A stretch of 64,000 bases of DNA from Closterium sp. Naga37s-1. Its lineage: Eukaryota; Streptophyta; Zygnematophyceae; Desmidiales; Closteriaceae. This document shows, piece after piece, positions 43,158 to 54,454 of this stretch. The position numbers and the translations under genes are program-made. Within the stretch, counting starts at the first letter, position 1. The number at the start of each line of letters is the position of its first letter. The DNA is taken from assembly GCA_947471745.1 (NCBI GenBank), contig CANJKZ010000093.1, forward strand, positions 1,845,501 to 1,909,500. The letters run 5' to 3'. Below the pieces are notes generated by a model. That model had not been told where the DNA came from. It made no database searches and saw nothing but the letters and a program-made list of their open reading frames with translations.

Positions 43158-44965
43158 TAGCGGTGGGGGGTACGGGAGAGGCCGTCCACATGTTGCAGGG
43201 TTTTTCCTGGCCTGTGCTTGATCTTGAAGTCATACTCCTGCAGTTTCATTGCCCATCGTGCATTCCTGCCCGTTAACCCCGGCGTTGTCATCAGCCATGT
43301 CAAGGGCTGGTGGTCAGTCACCAAGGTGAACTCTCGCCCTTGCAGATATACCCTGAAGTGCCCTACAGCCCACACTGCCGCCAGTCCCTCCCCCGTGTAT
43401 GAGCTGTACTGTGCCTCCGCCGAGTTGCAGCTCCTACTCGCGTAAGCCACCACCTTCTCCTCTCCTTCGACCTCCTGGCAGAGTATCCCGCGCATCCCTT
43501 GGCTGCTCCAGTCGGTGTATACGGTGAACGGTTGGTCCACCGCTGGCAACTGCAAGACGGTTGCTGTCTTTAGTGCCGTCATCAGGTCCTGCAATGCCCC
43601 TTTCTGCGCTTCCCCCCACTCCCATGTCTTGTCCTCCCTTAACAACCCGTTCAGCACCGCTGCCCGCTTGCTGAAGTTGGGTACAAACCGTCGGTAGTAA
43701 CTCAGGAATCCCAACACCGCTCTCAGCCCTGTCTTGTCCCTTGGTTCTCGTAGCCTATCCAGCAGCTCCACCTTTGCTTGCTGGATCCCGATCTGCCCCA
43801 AATTCACCTCATAGCCCAGATACTGAACGGGTTGCTCGCCCCACCTACACTTCTTCGGATGACACGTGAGTCCCGCTGCTTCTATTGCCGCCAGTGTCCT
43901 CTCCACATCCTGCAGGTGCTGCTCCTCGGAGGTGCTGAAGATCACCACGTCATCTATGTAGCACGCTGCACATTCCACGTCCCTCAGCACTGCATCCATG
44001 ACCCTCTGAAACACTGCCGGTGCGTTCCTCAGCCCGAATGGCATATAAAGCCACTCGTACAGCCCATCCGACCCATGGAAGGCCGTCTTCTTGATGTCCT
44101 CCTCCCTGATTTTTATTTGGTTGAACCCCTGCCGCAGGTCTAGCGTCGTGAAGAACATTCCTTCCGCCAACTTGTCAAATTTCTCCTCCGCCATCGGCAT
44201 TTGGTACCTGTCCGCTACGGTAATCTTGTTGAGTGCTCGGTAGTCTCCGCACATCCTCCTGCTTAGGATCTCCCCTGTTAAGTCCTTCCTCGTTGCCACT
44301 ACCGTTGGTGTGGCATATCCTGATTCTGAGCGCCTGATCAGTCCGGCCGCTAGTAGCTCCTTAATCTTCTCCTTGCATATCTCTTCATCTCCAGGCGGCA
44401 TCTTCCTCCGCCCTTGGAACACAGGCTCCGTGCTTCTGAGTTTCAGCTCCATCTCCTTCACTTTGCACCTTCCCAGTTCTTGCAGTGTAAAGGCAAAGCA
44501 CTTCCTATGTTTGGCTAGCAGCCCCAGCATGGCTCCCTTTCCTTCTTCACTCATCGCCTCGCCCGGTGTCCACTTCTCGCCCTCCTCCTCTTTGCAGGTC
44601 CACGCTCCTTGTAGGGCTGCTGCCGCCGCCGCCTTCTCTGCCTCTTGCCCCCAGCTCAGGACCATCTCTCGCCACATCCTCTAAACCGGCCACCTCATCA
44701 TGTAGCCGTCCATAGCATTCCCCAGTGCCCTCCTCCTGTCTTCCTCACTCACCCCTGGTGCTGCCGTCACGTTCTCTCCATATCCCATAGCCAGCTCCCT
44801 CTCTAACGCAGTCGGTTCCTCCCATCGTCCCCGCTTGTGGTCATATATCAGCCCGGGTCCAGGCTTCCCCCCTTCCCACCTGTAGCCTGCTGCCTCCGCA
44901 TAAGCGACCAAGGTGGGCAGAGCCCTCCTGTCTTGCCCCACCTGGTTACACGGGTAATACCTGCT
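43157..44965 (-). pseudogene. TE-I reverse transcriptase and RNase H
   Basis: Frame 43157-44677 is open for 506 codons: RT with CGDYRALNKIT, TTLDLRQGFNQIKI (first Asp), YMPFGLRNAPAVFQR and CYIDDVVIFS (about 43955); then the Ty3-type connection; then RNase H with FTVYTDWSSQGM, SYTGEGLAAVWAV and VTDHQPLTWLM; and a tether ending KLQEYDFKIKHRPGKTLQHVDGLS. A TAG at about 44682 separates it from upstream linker sequence (LPTLVAYAEAAGYRW, WEEPTALERELAMG) that continues to the TE-J insertion. All RT catalytic residues are intact. Confidence 0.92.
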
Positions 44966-44970
44966 GTAAC
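44966..44970. repeat. Target-site duplication of TE-J (left), GTAAC
   Basis: GTAAC here and at 52616-52620. Confidence 0.9.
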
Positions 44971-46088
44971 TGCGGAGATAACTTTAGCAACGGGAGCTAG
45001 ACTACGGGCTAGGCACGGATGCTCGTGTGATCTCAGCGTTCGTTCCTTAGTCATTTACTTGTGCTTGCACTGCTTGCTGGTTCATAGGGAAATTTGGCAA
45101 GAGTTTCACTAGCAAAAGTTCACAACAATGATAGCAACAACATTGGCAACACAGACTACATCAGACCTAGCAAGGCTGCTGGTCGACTGCCAGCGCAGCA
45201 CGGTCGACCGCGTGCCAGCACGACATGGTCGACCGTGCTCCAGCAGAGCAGAGTCGCGGCTTGCCAATGTTGCAAGTCCGCGGTGTGCCAACGCTGCAGC
45301 AAGTCGGCTGCACAGCGTTGCACCCGCCTGACAACAGTGCACCAGCTTCGCAGGTGCGTGCATCTGGTTGGCGCCCAACGCCCCGTCACATGCCCAGCGC
45401 CGACACTCCACCCGTGACGGCGCCCACCAGCCACGTCGACCTCGGGATACCACCCCCGAGGTCGTCCTCGCAGAAACCACCCCCGGCGACTTTCGCACAC
45501 GTCATCCCCTGGTCGACCGGGTATCCCGCGGCTCCCGTGGCCCCCGGTCGTCCATCCGCGGCCACCGCAGTCCCCGCGGTCCCGTGGTCCCGTGGTTGTC
45601 TCCCGTGGCCTTTCGCGGCCCCGCGGTCTCCCGCGGCCTCCCGCGGCCCCGCGGTCTCCCGCGGCCTCCCGCGGCCTTCCGCGGCCCCGCGGTCTCCCGC
45701 TGCCTCCCGCGGCCTTCCGCGGCCCCGCAGTCTCCCGCGGCCTCCCGCGGCCGTCCGCGGCCCCGCGGTCTCCCGCGGCCTTCCGCGGCCCCGCGGTCTC
45801 CCGCGGCCTCCCGCGGCCTTCCGCGGCCCCGCGGTCTCCCGCGGCCTCCCGCGGCCTTCCGCGGCCCCCAGTCTCCCGCGGCCCCCCGCGGTCTTCCGCG
45901 GCCCCGCGGTCTCCTGCGGCCTCCCGCGGCCTTCCGCGGCCCCGCGGTCTCCCGCGGCCTTTCGCGGCCCCGCGGTCTCCCACAGCCTCCCGCGGCCTTC
46001 CGCGGCCCCGCGGTCTCCCGCGGCCCCGCGGTTGTCGAGGTCGGCTCCGCCCAAGCGAGGACGGGGCCGAACAGTACTCCCGTTGACA
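44971..46088 (-). repeat. 3' LTR of TE-J (1118 bp)
   Basis: TGCGGAGATAAC ... CCCGTTGACA in plus orientation. About 45595-46035 is an array of CCGCGGCCTTCCGCGGCCCC-like units. Minus-strand ACAGGGGAG at 46089-46097 is a candidate polypurine tract. Confidence 0.93.
45595..46035. repeat. CCGCGG-rich tandem array in the TE-J 3' LTR
   Basis: Units of about 12-25 bp with CCGCGG cores, extremely CpG-rich. Repeated in the other LTR at 52120-52560. Long ORFs on both strands here are compositional. Confidence 0.9.
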
Positions 46089-46187
46089 CTCCCCTGTCGC
46101 GTTCACTGCTCGGAGAATAGCCCGTCGGCGTGCATACAACGCACAGCACGCCGGTCACCGCACCAGCCATGCAAGAGGGCATGGCAC

Positions 46188-49100
46188 CTACTGCTGCACG
46201 TCGTTGTCACCGTCGCCCACATCGGCCAGGCGCACTTGGCCAATTGCAACGGAGCACCGGTTGAAGGCCGGGTAGTGCAGCGCCTTCGTCAGGAAGTCGG
46301 CCGGCTGCTCAGTGGTCGGGATGTACTACAGCGAAAACTTCCCGCGCTTCACCATGTGCTGCAGCCAGGCCTGTCGCCCCTCCATGTGCTTGAGGTTGCC
46401 CGTCAACCCCATGCCCTCGGCGACCGTGATGGCCGACTTGATGTCCACCGGAAGGATGGTCGGCTTCCCGGCATCCAGCTGCCGGAACTCTGCGAGGAGG
46501 AAGCGAAGGCGGCGCCCCTCCTTGCCGCCTTCAGTGGCCGCCTCGTACTCCGACTGGGTCGACGACAACGTCGCGCACTTGATGCGCTGGCTCGACGAGG
46601 ACACCGCGGCCCCTCCGTAGACAAACACGTAGCCTCCCGTGCTTGTCCTCTTCTGCTTGTCACCTGCATCGTCGGCGTCCACGTAGCCGACCAGCTCCAG
46701 TGACTCAGGTCCACCGCCGAACTCCAGGGCGGTGTCACGCGTGTTTGCGAGGTAGGCGAGGCAGCGGTCGACCTTGCGCAAGTGCTGGTCGCTCCTCACC
46801 GTGAGGCCGCTCCCCAGCTTGCTGCAGGCGAAGGCGATGTTCGGCCTCGTCGTTGTCGCCGCGAACTGCAGCGAGCCGACTTTCTGCCGGTACTCTTCCT
46901 CCTGTCGCTCCTGTGCCTCCTCGTCGTCGAAGGTGAGCTCGGCGTAGGCGTCGACCGAGACCGGCATCTTCGGAGTGCGACCAGTCTCCTCCTTGTCGAT
47001 GAAGCGCCTACGCAGCTTGTCGGCGTAGCCCTGCTGGTGCAGCCACAGCTTCCTCGCCAGCCTATCGCGCAGGATCTCCAGCCCGAGGTACTTCTGCACC
47101 GGCAAGATCTTGCGCAGCTCGAAGGCGGGCTCCAGCAGCTCCTTCAGCTCCTTCAGCATCTCGGCACTACTGCTCGCAGCGAGCAGGTCGTCGACGTAGA
47201 CCAGCACCCAGCAGGCCACTCCGTCGTCGCCGATCCTGAAGTACAGGTCCTCATCGACTAGGCTCTTCTTCCACCCGGCGCCGACCAGCACGTCGTTGAG
47301 CGCCAAGTAACACAACAGCGGCGACTGCTTCAGCCCGTACAGGCTCTTCAGCAGCTTGCACACCCGGCCGGTTCCATCGTTGAAGTAGTCTGGCTAGGAC
47401 ATGTACAACACCCGGTCGAGCTTGCTCTGCAGGAAGGCGTTCTTCATGTCGAGCTGCATCAGGTTGAGGTCGAGGACGGCAAGGATGCTGAGGAAGATCC
47501 TCAGCGTGACGTAGCTGCCCACCGGCGCGAACGTCTCGTCGTAGTCGGCGCCATATACCTGGGTGAAGCCCTTCATGACCAGCCTCGCCTTCTCGAGCTC
47601 GACGGTGTCGTCGATGTGGTACTTCGTCGTCAGCAACCACCGGTTCTTCATGATGTTCACCCCCGGCGGGCGTTCGTCCAGCTCTTAAGTGCCCATGTTG
47701 ATGAGGCTGCGGATCTCCTCCTCCATGGCGGCCTTCACCGCCGGACCCTTCCAGCTCGCCAGCGCCTCCTTCACCGTCATCGTCGAGATGTCCCAACGGT
47801 GCTCGGGGTCGGCATGCATGTCGGGGTGGAGCTCTGGAAACTCCTCATCCTCCTCGGCGTCGTCATACGACAGGTCATCGTCGTCCACATCGTACACCGT
47901 GGTGAAGGCAGCGGGGACGAAGAAGTCGGGTGGCCTCCGAATTCGGCCTGACTTCCGAGGTCCAAGCTGAACCTCCACCACGTCGCTGTTGGTGGACTCC
48001 TCGGCGTCCACTCCTTCGTCACCGGCTTCGCTGCCCTCGTCGTCCTGCTGCACCTCTGTATGCGTACCGGCCGACTTCTCCCCTGTGGTCGGCTTCACCG
48101 CTGACTGCTCCCCTGTCGGCTGCTGCCTTCGTCCCGCGGTCCCGCAGCCCTCCCGCGGTACTGCGGTCACGCGGCCCTCCCGCGGCCTCCCGCGGCCCCG
48201 CGGTCGCCGGATTCACCAAAGTCGGCTGCACCTCCGCGGCCCGCTTCTCCGCGACTGGCTGGGCGACACGTCGGTCACCGGTGATGCTCTTGGGGTCGAG
48301 CTCCACAGGCGACGCCCCACTGCTCCCCTCATCGCTGGAGGCCGACATCGGAGTCAATCCACGAAGGTCGACGGGAAGGGGACGGGAAGAAGGGGCAGGG
48401 GAAGGCGAGGCAGGGGCGACCGCGACATCCTCATCATCATGCTCACCGACCGCGGCGAGCAGAGGAAGCGTTGCCGTCGAGGTGTCCGTCGGCGTGTTGG
48501 CCCGCGTCCGCCCGGGCGCAGGCCCGAGTTCCGACTTCCACACCTCCAACGACATAGTTTCGTAGAACACCACGTCGGACGTGGTGACCACCCGGTTGGC
48601 GGCGATGTCGAGGAGCTCCCAGCCTTTGCTCTCCTCCGACACGCCGAGGTGAAGGCCCCACCAAGCCTTCGGCTGCAGTTTTCCACCGCGCTGCTGCTCA
48701 GGAACGAGGAACTGCGCCATGCATCCCCACACCCGTGCCATCGACAAGTCGGGCTTCTGCGCGGTGAGGAGCTGGTACTGCATCGACCCCGGTGGCAGCG
48801 ACGACCGCTCCAGGCAGTTGCGAACCCTGACGGCTTGCCGCATAGCGAGATGCCACCAGTGGTGCCGCACGCCCATGTGCAGCAGCATCGTCCGCACCGA
48901 CTCCACCACCGTCCTCATCTCCCGCTCCGCCATGCCATTCTGCTGCGGGGTGTAAGGGCAGGTCAAGTCGTGGACGATCCCCTTGCTGTCCACGAAGGTG
49001 GTGAAATCCTTCCCGAGGAACTCCCCTCCGCGGTCAGAACGCAGTTGCAGCACCGAATACTTCGCCTGCCGCTCCACCAGCACCAGCCACTTCTGGAACT

Positions 49101-51403
49101 CCCGCAGCACGTCGGAATTCTTGGCGACCGGCCTCACCCACACGTAGCGGGTTTTGCGGTCCTTCAGTAGCAAGAAGTACAGACTGCCGTCCTTGGCAGC
49201 CACGCGAAATGGCCCGCACAAGTCGATGTGCACGACGGCCAGGACGTCGTCGGCGTCTGAGCCTTGGTCGGGGAAGGTGTGCCGCGCCAGCTTCCCGCCG
49301 ACGCACGAATCACACGGTGAGTCGGCGCCAGACGCCGACTTGAGGTCCAGCCCGGTGGCGATCTCGTGCTTCGCCGAGCTCCGCATGGTGTCCATGCCAA
49401 CGTGCGCAAGCCTCGCGTGCAGCCTGTCCGGGGTTGCCTTCGTCGCCGAGACTATAGCCCGCAGAGCCACCTCCTCTTTCGCGGGCGTCGTCGACTTTAC
49501 CGCGCATGGGCGCATGTCAGTGCAGAGGACCCGGCCGGTGTACGTTGCTCGACCGAGCACGTCCCCCGCCGCGGAGACGAGCAACATCCTGTCGCCGTCA
49601 TCCTTCAGCGTCACCCCGCTCTCCTTCAGCTGACCAGCCGAAAACAGATTTGCCTGCACTCCCGGGACGTAGAGAACGTCGGAGACGAGCACCCGCTTCC
49701 CGGCCTCCCCTTGCAGCGCAACCGTGCCACGGCCGCGAACGTCCTGCAGCGCCCCATTGAAGCTACGCACGTGCTTCACGTCGCCGCTCGGCCCCAAGTC
49801 GACGAAGGCGTCCTTCGTCCCCATCAGGTGGTGCGAGCAGCCGCTGTCGAGCAGGACCACCGCCGGGTTCGCCTGCACAGCTGCCGCCACCGCCTGGAAA
49901 TCCTCACCAGCCTCGGGCGCCAGCGAGATGGTCGGCTCTACGATACCGACCAGCGAGCACGACGCCTCCTTGTCGCCTCGCCCTTTGCCACCCGCGGAGG
50001 AGTCGGCGTCCTTCGCCGAGGTCGACTTCGTCGACTGCTTCTCCTTTCGCGGCTGGTTTCCTCGACGTGGACGACGGCTGCCAGACCTCCCGCGGCCTCC
50101 CTTGGTTTCGTCGTCGTCCGAGTCACTGCGGTCGGGTCACTCGAAGGAGAGGTGATCGGGATCGCCGCACAACCAGCATTCCTGACGTGGACCTCCTCCT
50201 CCACGACCGCCATCCTGGACGGACTTCTGCTTTTCGGCGTCCTTCGCCGGCTTCCCGCCACCGCGGTGACTGCCAAAAGACTGCCCGCACTGTCCCGATC
50301 AACCACCTTGCTTCGCCGGGGCGACGTAGTTCACTTGCGCGAGGAGCTCCTGGGACCGCTCAGCCTCCTGCATCGCCTTGTCCTGCAGGATATACGAGGT
50401 CAATGTGTCCTCGTTGAGTGTCGCCCGCGTGCTCGGCGCCATCGACAGCCGCTTCGGCAGGTTGTAGCTGCTCGGGAGTTCCTGCATGACGTGTGTGACG
50501 TACGATGCCGTTGAGTACTGCGCGCCAGCCATCCGTATGGTGGCGAGAATTCGCCGAGCTCGGTTGCAGTAGTCGGTCGCGGTCTCCTGCTCGCCCATAC
50601 GCAGGTGCGTCAGCTGCCCCTCAAGCTGGGCGATGAACAAGTCGTCGGTGACTTGGTAAGTCGACTCGATGAAATGCAACGCCCGGTGGCCGGCGTCGAG
50701 GTACTCCCTGCACGACTTCAGGGCGATCTGCACGCCTGGTGAGCAGCACCGCGAGATGACCGTGATGGTCAGCAACTGCACGGCGCGAAACTCTGCTCCT
50801 CAGGTCGGGGTGGTGCTCCTCTGGCGTCGCCACGGTCCCGCGGGCGAAGCCCATCAGCCCGGCCATCTCCAGCTGGGGCTCGATGGCTTCCTTCCACGTG
50901 AGGATGTCAGGTCGACCGACCAGCAGAGGGGTGACCGAGATCCCGTCCGGCGTAAACTTGAAGTAGCCGTAGCTCGGCGCAATTCCTCGTGCGGTCACGT
51001 GTGTCACCGACATCGGCGCCAATTCACTTCGTCTGCCTCCGACGTAGCCCCGCGAGGCCCCTGCAGCCGCGAACGACTGCATCCCTCGCGCCTGAACGCC
51101 GCCGACTTCATCGGCGTGAATCACACCTCGCTGCCTCGACGTGCCTCCCGCGCTGCTGCCGACTTGGCCACCACCCGCGTTGACGTCCGCGTCGACGCCG
51201 CCCGCGTTGTTCACTGGTCGAGGAGACGCCGGCCGGGAAGGGTGCTCCGTCGCCCACACGGCGCGGATGCCAGCCTCGACGACCGTCAGCGGGAGAGTTC
51301 CATACTCGTTCGCTGCATGACGTCTCCTCGCGTCCTCCAGCTGTGCCTCCAGGGTTTCCACAACGCCCGCTTCTACTACGGGGTCAACCATGGCGTCCAG
51401 CAC
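46188..51403 (-). pseudogene. TE-J gag-pol with multiple stops and frameshifts
   Basis: Gag starts at 51403 (MLDAMVDPVV) and runs with a frameshift near 50785 to 50299 (TGA). The knuckle CWLCGDPDHLSFE lacks its last Cys, where a TGA stands (about 50137). Protease and integrase are open at 48019-49890: LLDSGCSHHLMG, HIDLCGPF, LRSDRGGEF, QQNGMAERE. A frameshift near 48160 lies in CCGCGG-like sequence. Then come linker 47685-48170, RT with TAG at about 47685 and 47397 (QLDMKNAFLQ, YGLKQSP, LVYVDDLL at about 47195), RNase H with YVDADDAGD, SSTQSEYEAA, a TAG near 46325, and PADFLTKAL. All domains are recognisable; the copy cannot encode a full polyprotein. Confidence 0.9.
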
Positions 51404-51473
51404 AGCCGCCGGGCTACGAAGTAGCTAGGTGAATGCAAAGTCGACTAAACTGAAGGTCACTTCGCGGTGTCGT

Positions 51474-51490
51474 CCACGCTCACCGCACCA
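51474..51490 (-). promoter_or_regulatory. Primer-binding site matching tRNA-Phe (TE-J)
   Basis: Minus-strand TGGTGCGGTGAGCGTGG, identical to the TE-C site, directly next to the 5' LTR. Confidence 0.82.
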
Positions 51491-52615
51491 TGCGGAGATA
51501 ACTTTAGCAACGGGAGTTAGACTACGGGCTAGGCACGGATGCTCGTGTGATCTCTGCGTTCGTTTCTTAGTCGTTTACTTGTGCTTGCACTGCTTGCTGG
51601 TTCACGGGGAAATTTGGCAAGAGTTTCACTAGCAAAAGTTCACAACAATGATAGCAAAAACATTGGCAACACAGACTACATCAGTCCTAGCAAGGCTGCT
51701 GGTCGACTGCCAGCGCAGCACGGTCGACCGCGTGCCAGCACGACATGGTCGACCGCGCTCCAGCAGAGCAGAGTCGCGGCTTGCCAATGTTGCAAGTCCG
51801 CGGTGTGCCAACGCTGCAGCAAGTCGGCTGCACAGCGTTGCACCCGCCTGACAACGGCGCACCAGCTTCGCAGGTGCGTGCAGCTGGTTGGCGCCCAACG
51901 CCCCGTCACATGCCCAGCGCAGACACTCCACCCGTGACGGCGCCCACCAGCCACGTCGACCTCGGGATACCACCCCCGAGGTCTTCCTCGCAGAAACCAC
52001 CCCCGGCGACTTTCGCACACGTCGCCCGGGTATCGTGGTCGACCGGGTATCCCGCGGCCCCCGTGGCCCCCGGTCGTCCATCCGCGGCCACCGCGGTCCC
52101 CGCGGTCCCGTGGTCCCGTGGTTGTCTCCGGCGGCCTCCCGCGGCCTTCCGCGGCCCCGCGGTCTCCCGCGGCCTCCCGCGGCCCCGCGGCCTCCCGCGG
52201 CCCCGCGGTCTCCCGCGGCCTCCCGCGGCCTTCCGCGGCCCCGCGGTCTCCCGCGGCCTCCCGCGGCCTTCCGCGGCCCCGCGGCCTCCCGCGGCCTTCC
52301 GCGGCCCCGCGGTCTCCCGCGGCCTCCCGCGGCCTTCCGCAGCCCCGCGGTCTCCCGCGGCCCCCCGCGGCCTTCCGCGGCCCCGCGGTCTCCCGCGGCC
52401 TCCCGAGGCCTTCCGCGGCCCCGCGGTCTCCTGCGGCCTTCCGCGGCCCCGCGGTCTCCCGCGGCCTCCCGCGGCCTTCCGCGGCCCCGCGGTCTCCCGC
52501 GGCCTCCCGCGGCCTTCCGCGGCCCCGCGGTCTCCCGCGGCCCCGCGGTCTCCCGCGGTTGTCGAGGTCGGCTCCGCCCAAGCGAGGACGGGGCCAAACA
52601 CTACTCCCGTTCACA
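51491..52615 (-). repeat. 5' LTR of TE-J (1125 bp)
   Basis: TGCGGAGATAAC ... CCCGTTCACA, followed by GTAAC at 52616. Scattered substitutions from the 3' LTR; the CCGCGG array (52120-52560) differs in unit order. Confidence 0.93.
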
Positions 52616-52711
52616 GTAACTTCTCTGACAAACTGGCGCGGGAGTCCGTCCTGGCTCCAAGATGTCCACCACCCTTCTCCCTGTTGCCCTCCTCATCCCC
52701 TCTGCTTCCTC

Positions 52712-53969
52712 CTACAGATCCAGTACGGGGACCACATTCTGCCAGTACATCCTGAGGCGGTGCGCGTATGACCCTGCCCTGGCTGCATCACAACTCATCC
52801 CCCTTCCTAAGTGCCTGCTGATCCTCTCCCTCACCAGGCGAATCGGCTCTCTGCAATCCCCCTCCAAATTCAAACTCTCCAGCAAGTAAGCCACTCTGCC
52901 CTGCCTCTCTTGCAGCCACTCCAAGGTATTGAACAGGTTGTCCATCAGCTTCATCCTCGGGTCCTCCCCTCCCTTCCCCTTTCCTACCCACGACACCCCT
53001 TGACACTCCCATCCTGCCACTAGCAGGTCCACCTGCCCCCAGCTGGCCACCTGCTCTTCTGTGATCTGACTCACGTCGTGCACGGTACCGCTCATGGCCT
53101 CCTGAATCACCTTCTCACTCAGGAGGTCCGGGAACTCAGCTTGCAACTTCCGGGCATGATGCTCAGCCATCCTTCTCACCTGTGGTGCTTGCTCCACATA
53201 GACCCACCGTTGCACCGCAATCCCACTCCTCACCACTGCCGCCAGCCCTGGCCCAATTCCCCCAAACAACTCCACTAGCCGAATGGGCTGCTGCCAGTCG
53301 CTCTGCTGCCCCGGCTTGTCTATCGGCTTCATCCTGGGCCCCTCCTTGGTCTCTGCTGCTCCTCCCTGCCCCCTCTGTGCCCCTCCTGCCCCGACTTGAT
53401 AGACCCGCTTCGGTTCCACCTTCACAAACTGCACCGGCAGCTGCCCCAATGGTCCCTCCTTCCTCCAGTACCTCGTCCGGAACTCCACCTTCTCCGTCCA
53501 GGTACATATGCTCATGCCTACCGCGAACACCAGTTCAGTCCCCATCAGTAGATCAAAGTCCTCCGACTCCGAGATTCCACACTTCATCCTGATCCTTGTT
53601 TCATGCTCTCCTCCCGGCAGCAAGCTCACCTCTATGGGGGTCCGTGTGCACGGCATCCACTTTGATTCCCCTCCCTCTGCCCTCATGACTAGCATTCCTT
53701 TCGCCACGTGCCTCTCAGGGGCCATTAGTCCCGACCGTTCGGCCATCCCCTTACCCAGCATCACGCTCTGTGCTCCTGTATCAATGATCGCCGTTTTTAC
53801 CTTCATTCCCTCCACTTCCACCGCTTCTGCTTCCACGAGCAGCACCGAGGTCTGGCACGCGAGTCTTTCCTGCGGGTGGCGGGCTGGGGTTCTCTCTAGT
53901 GCCGGCGCGTCCGGCTTGAACCCCTGCTCACGTTGCTTCCTGCTATGCTCCTGTCTGCCATCCTTCCTC
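52712..53969 (-). pseudogene. TE-I protease and DNMT-like domain
   Basis: Open frame from 53969 (no ATG; the upstream part is lost) to a stop at 52712. Protease: TAIIDTGAQSVMLGKGMAER and SEDFDLLMGTEL (about 53785-53550). DNMT-like: IRLVELFGGIGPGLAAVVRSG (motif I-like, about 53285), WVYVEQAPQ, then VDLLVAGWECQGVSWVGKG with the catalytic-position Cys at 53003-53005, VAYLLESLN where ENV is expected, and GSYAHRLRMYWQN (motif VIII-like). No stop interrupts the domain. Sequence past the stop (VVDILEPGRTPAPV) up to 52621 continues the linker that resumes beyond TE-J. Identification rests on motif order and on the homologous TE-H domain. Confidence 0.8.
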
Positions 53970-53972
53970 TAG

Positions 53973-54144
53973 ATGAAATGCAGAATGGAATGAGAGGCTA
54001 AAACTCCACATGAAATGCAGGATGGAATGAGAGGTTAAAACTCTAAATGAAATGCAGGATGGAATGAGAGGCTAAAACTCTAGATGAAATGCAGGATGGA
54101 ATGAGAGGCTAAAACTCTAGATGAAATGCAGGATGGAATGAGGC
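53973..54144. repeat. 37-bp tandem repeat, about 4.6 copies
   Basis: Unit ATGAAATGCAGGATGGAATG + AGAGGCTAAAACTCTAG, starting at 53973, 54010, 54047, 54084 and 54121. It begins where TE-I sequence ends. Confidence 0.95.
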
Positions 54145-54454
54145 AGCATGTCCCACAGATGTATGCATGCAGAAAAGAGGCCCGTTACCACCAGTGTGAT
54201 TCCACTGATTCGGATCCAGCGGGCCCAATAGGAGGACACGGCATGTCCTAGTGAGACCCAAGCAGGTGTTGACTGCTATATGGGATCTAGACGCTCTCAA
54301 CACACCTTTAATCAAACTAGGTAGTCCCCACGGGGTCACCTCCAAGGGTCCTTGGGTGCCTGGTAGAACCAGCCCCTATCCAAGGGTCCGTGTTTGTAGA
54401 GGGATTCCCTAAGTATGAAAACGTCGTGTGCTCTTAGAGCATTCCCAAACTCAT
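54145..54454. other. No gene seen
   Basis: Unique-looking sequence between the tandem repeat and an isolated LTR. No domain, splice pattern or repeat recognised. Confidence 0.5.

Larger units (their letters stand above)
44971..52615 (-). mobile_element. TE-J: minus-strand Copia with tRNA-Phe PBS, nested in TE-I
   Basis: 7,645 bp with LTRs 44971-46088 and 51491-52615, tRNA-Phe primer site, gag-pol with several breaks, and GTAAC target duplication. It separates the DNMT and RT domains of TE-I. Same family as TE-C. Confidence 0.95.
41435..53969 (-). mobile_element. TE-I: minus-strand Ty3/gypsy with DNMT-like domain, split by TE-J
   Basis: 3' LTR, integrase, RNase H and RT at 41938-44965, interruption by TE-J (44971-52615), then DNMT-like domain and protease at 52621-53969. 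Gag, PBS and 5' LTR are missing; 37-bp tandem repeats begin at 53973. It is less decayed than TE-H. Confidence 0.9.

Noticed and set aside
45156..46703. Long overlapping ORFs on both strands (up to 492 codons) in the TE-J 3' LTR
   Set aside because: They are read from the CCGCGG array and LTR sequence; stop-poor because of extreme GC, with Pro/Arg/Ala repeats and no domain.
51629..52755. Long ORFs (over 300 codons) in the TE-J 5' LTR
   Set aside because: Same cause; the array is open in most frames.
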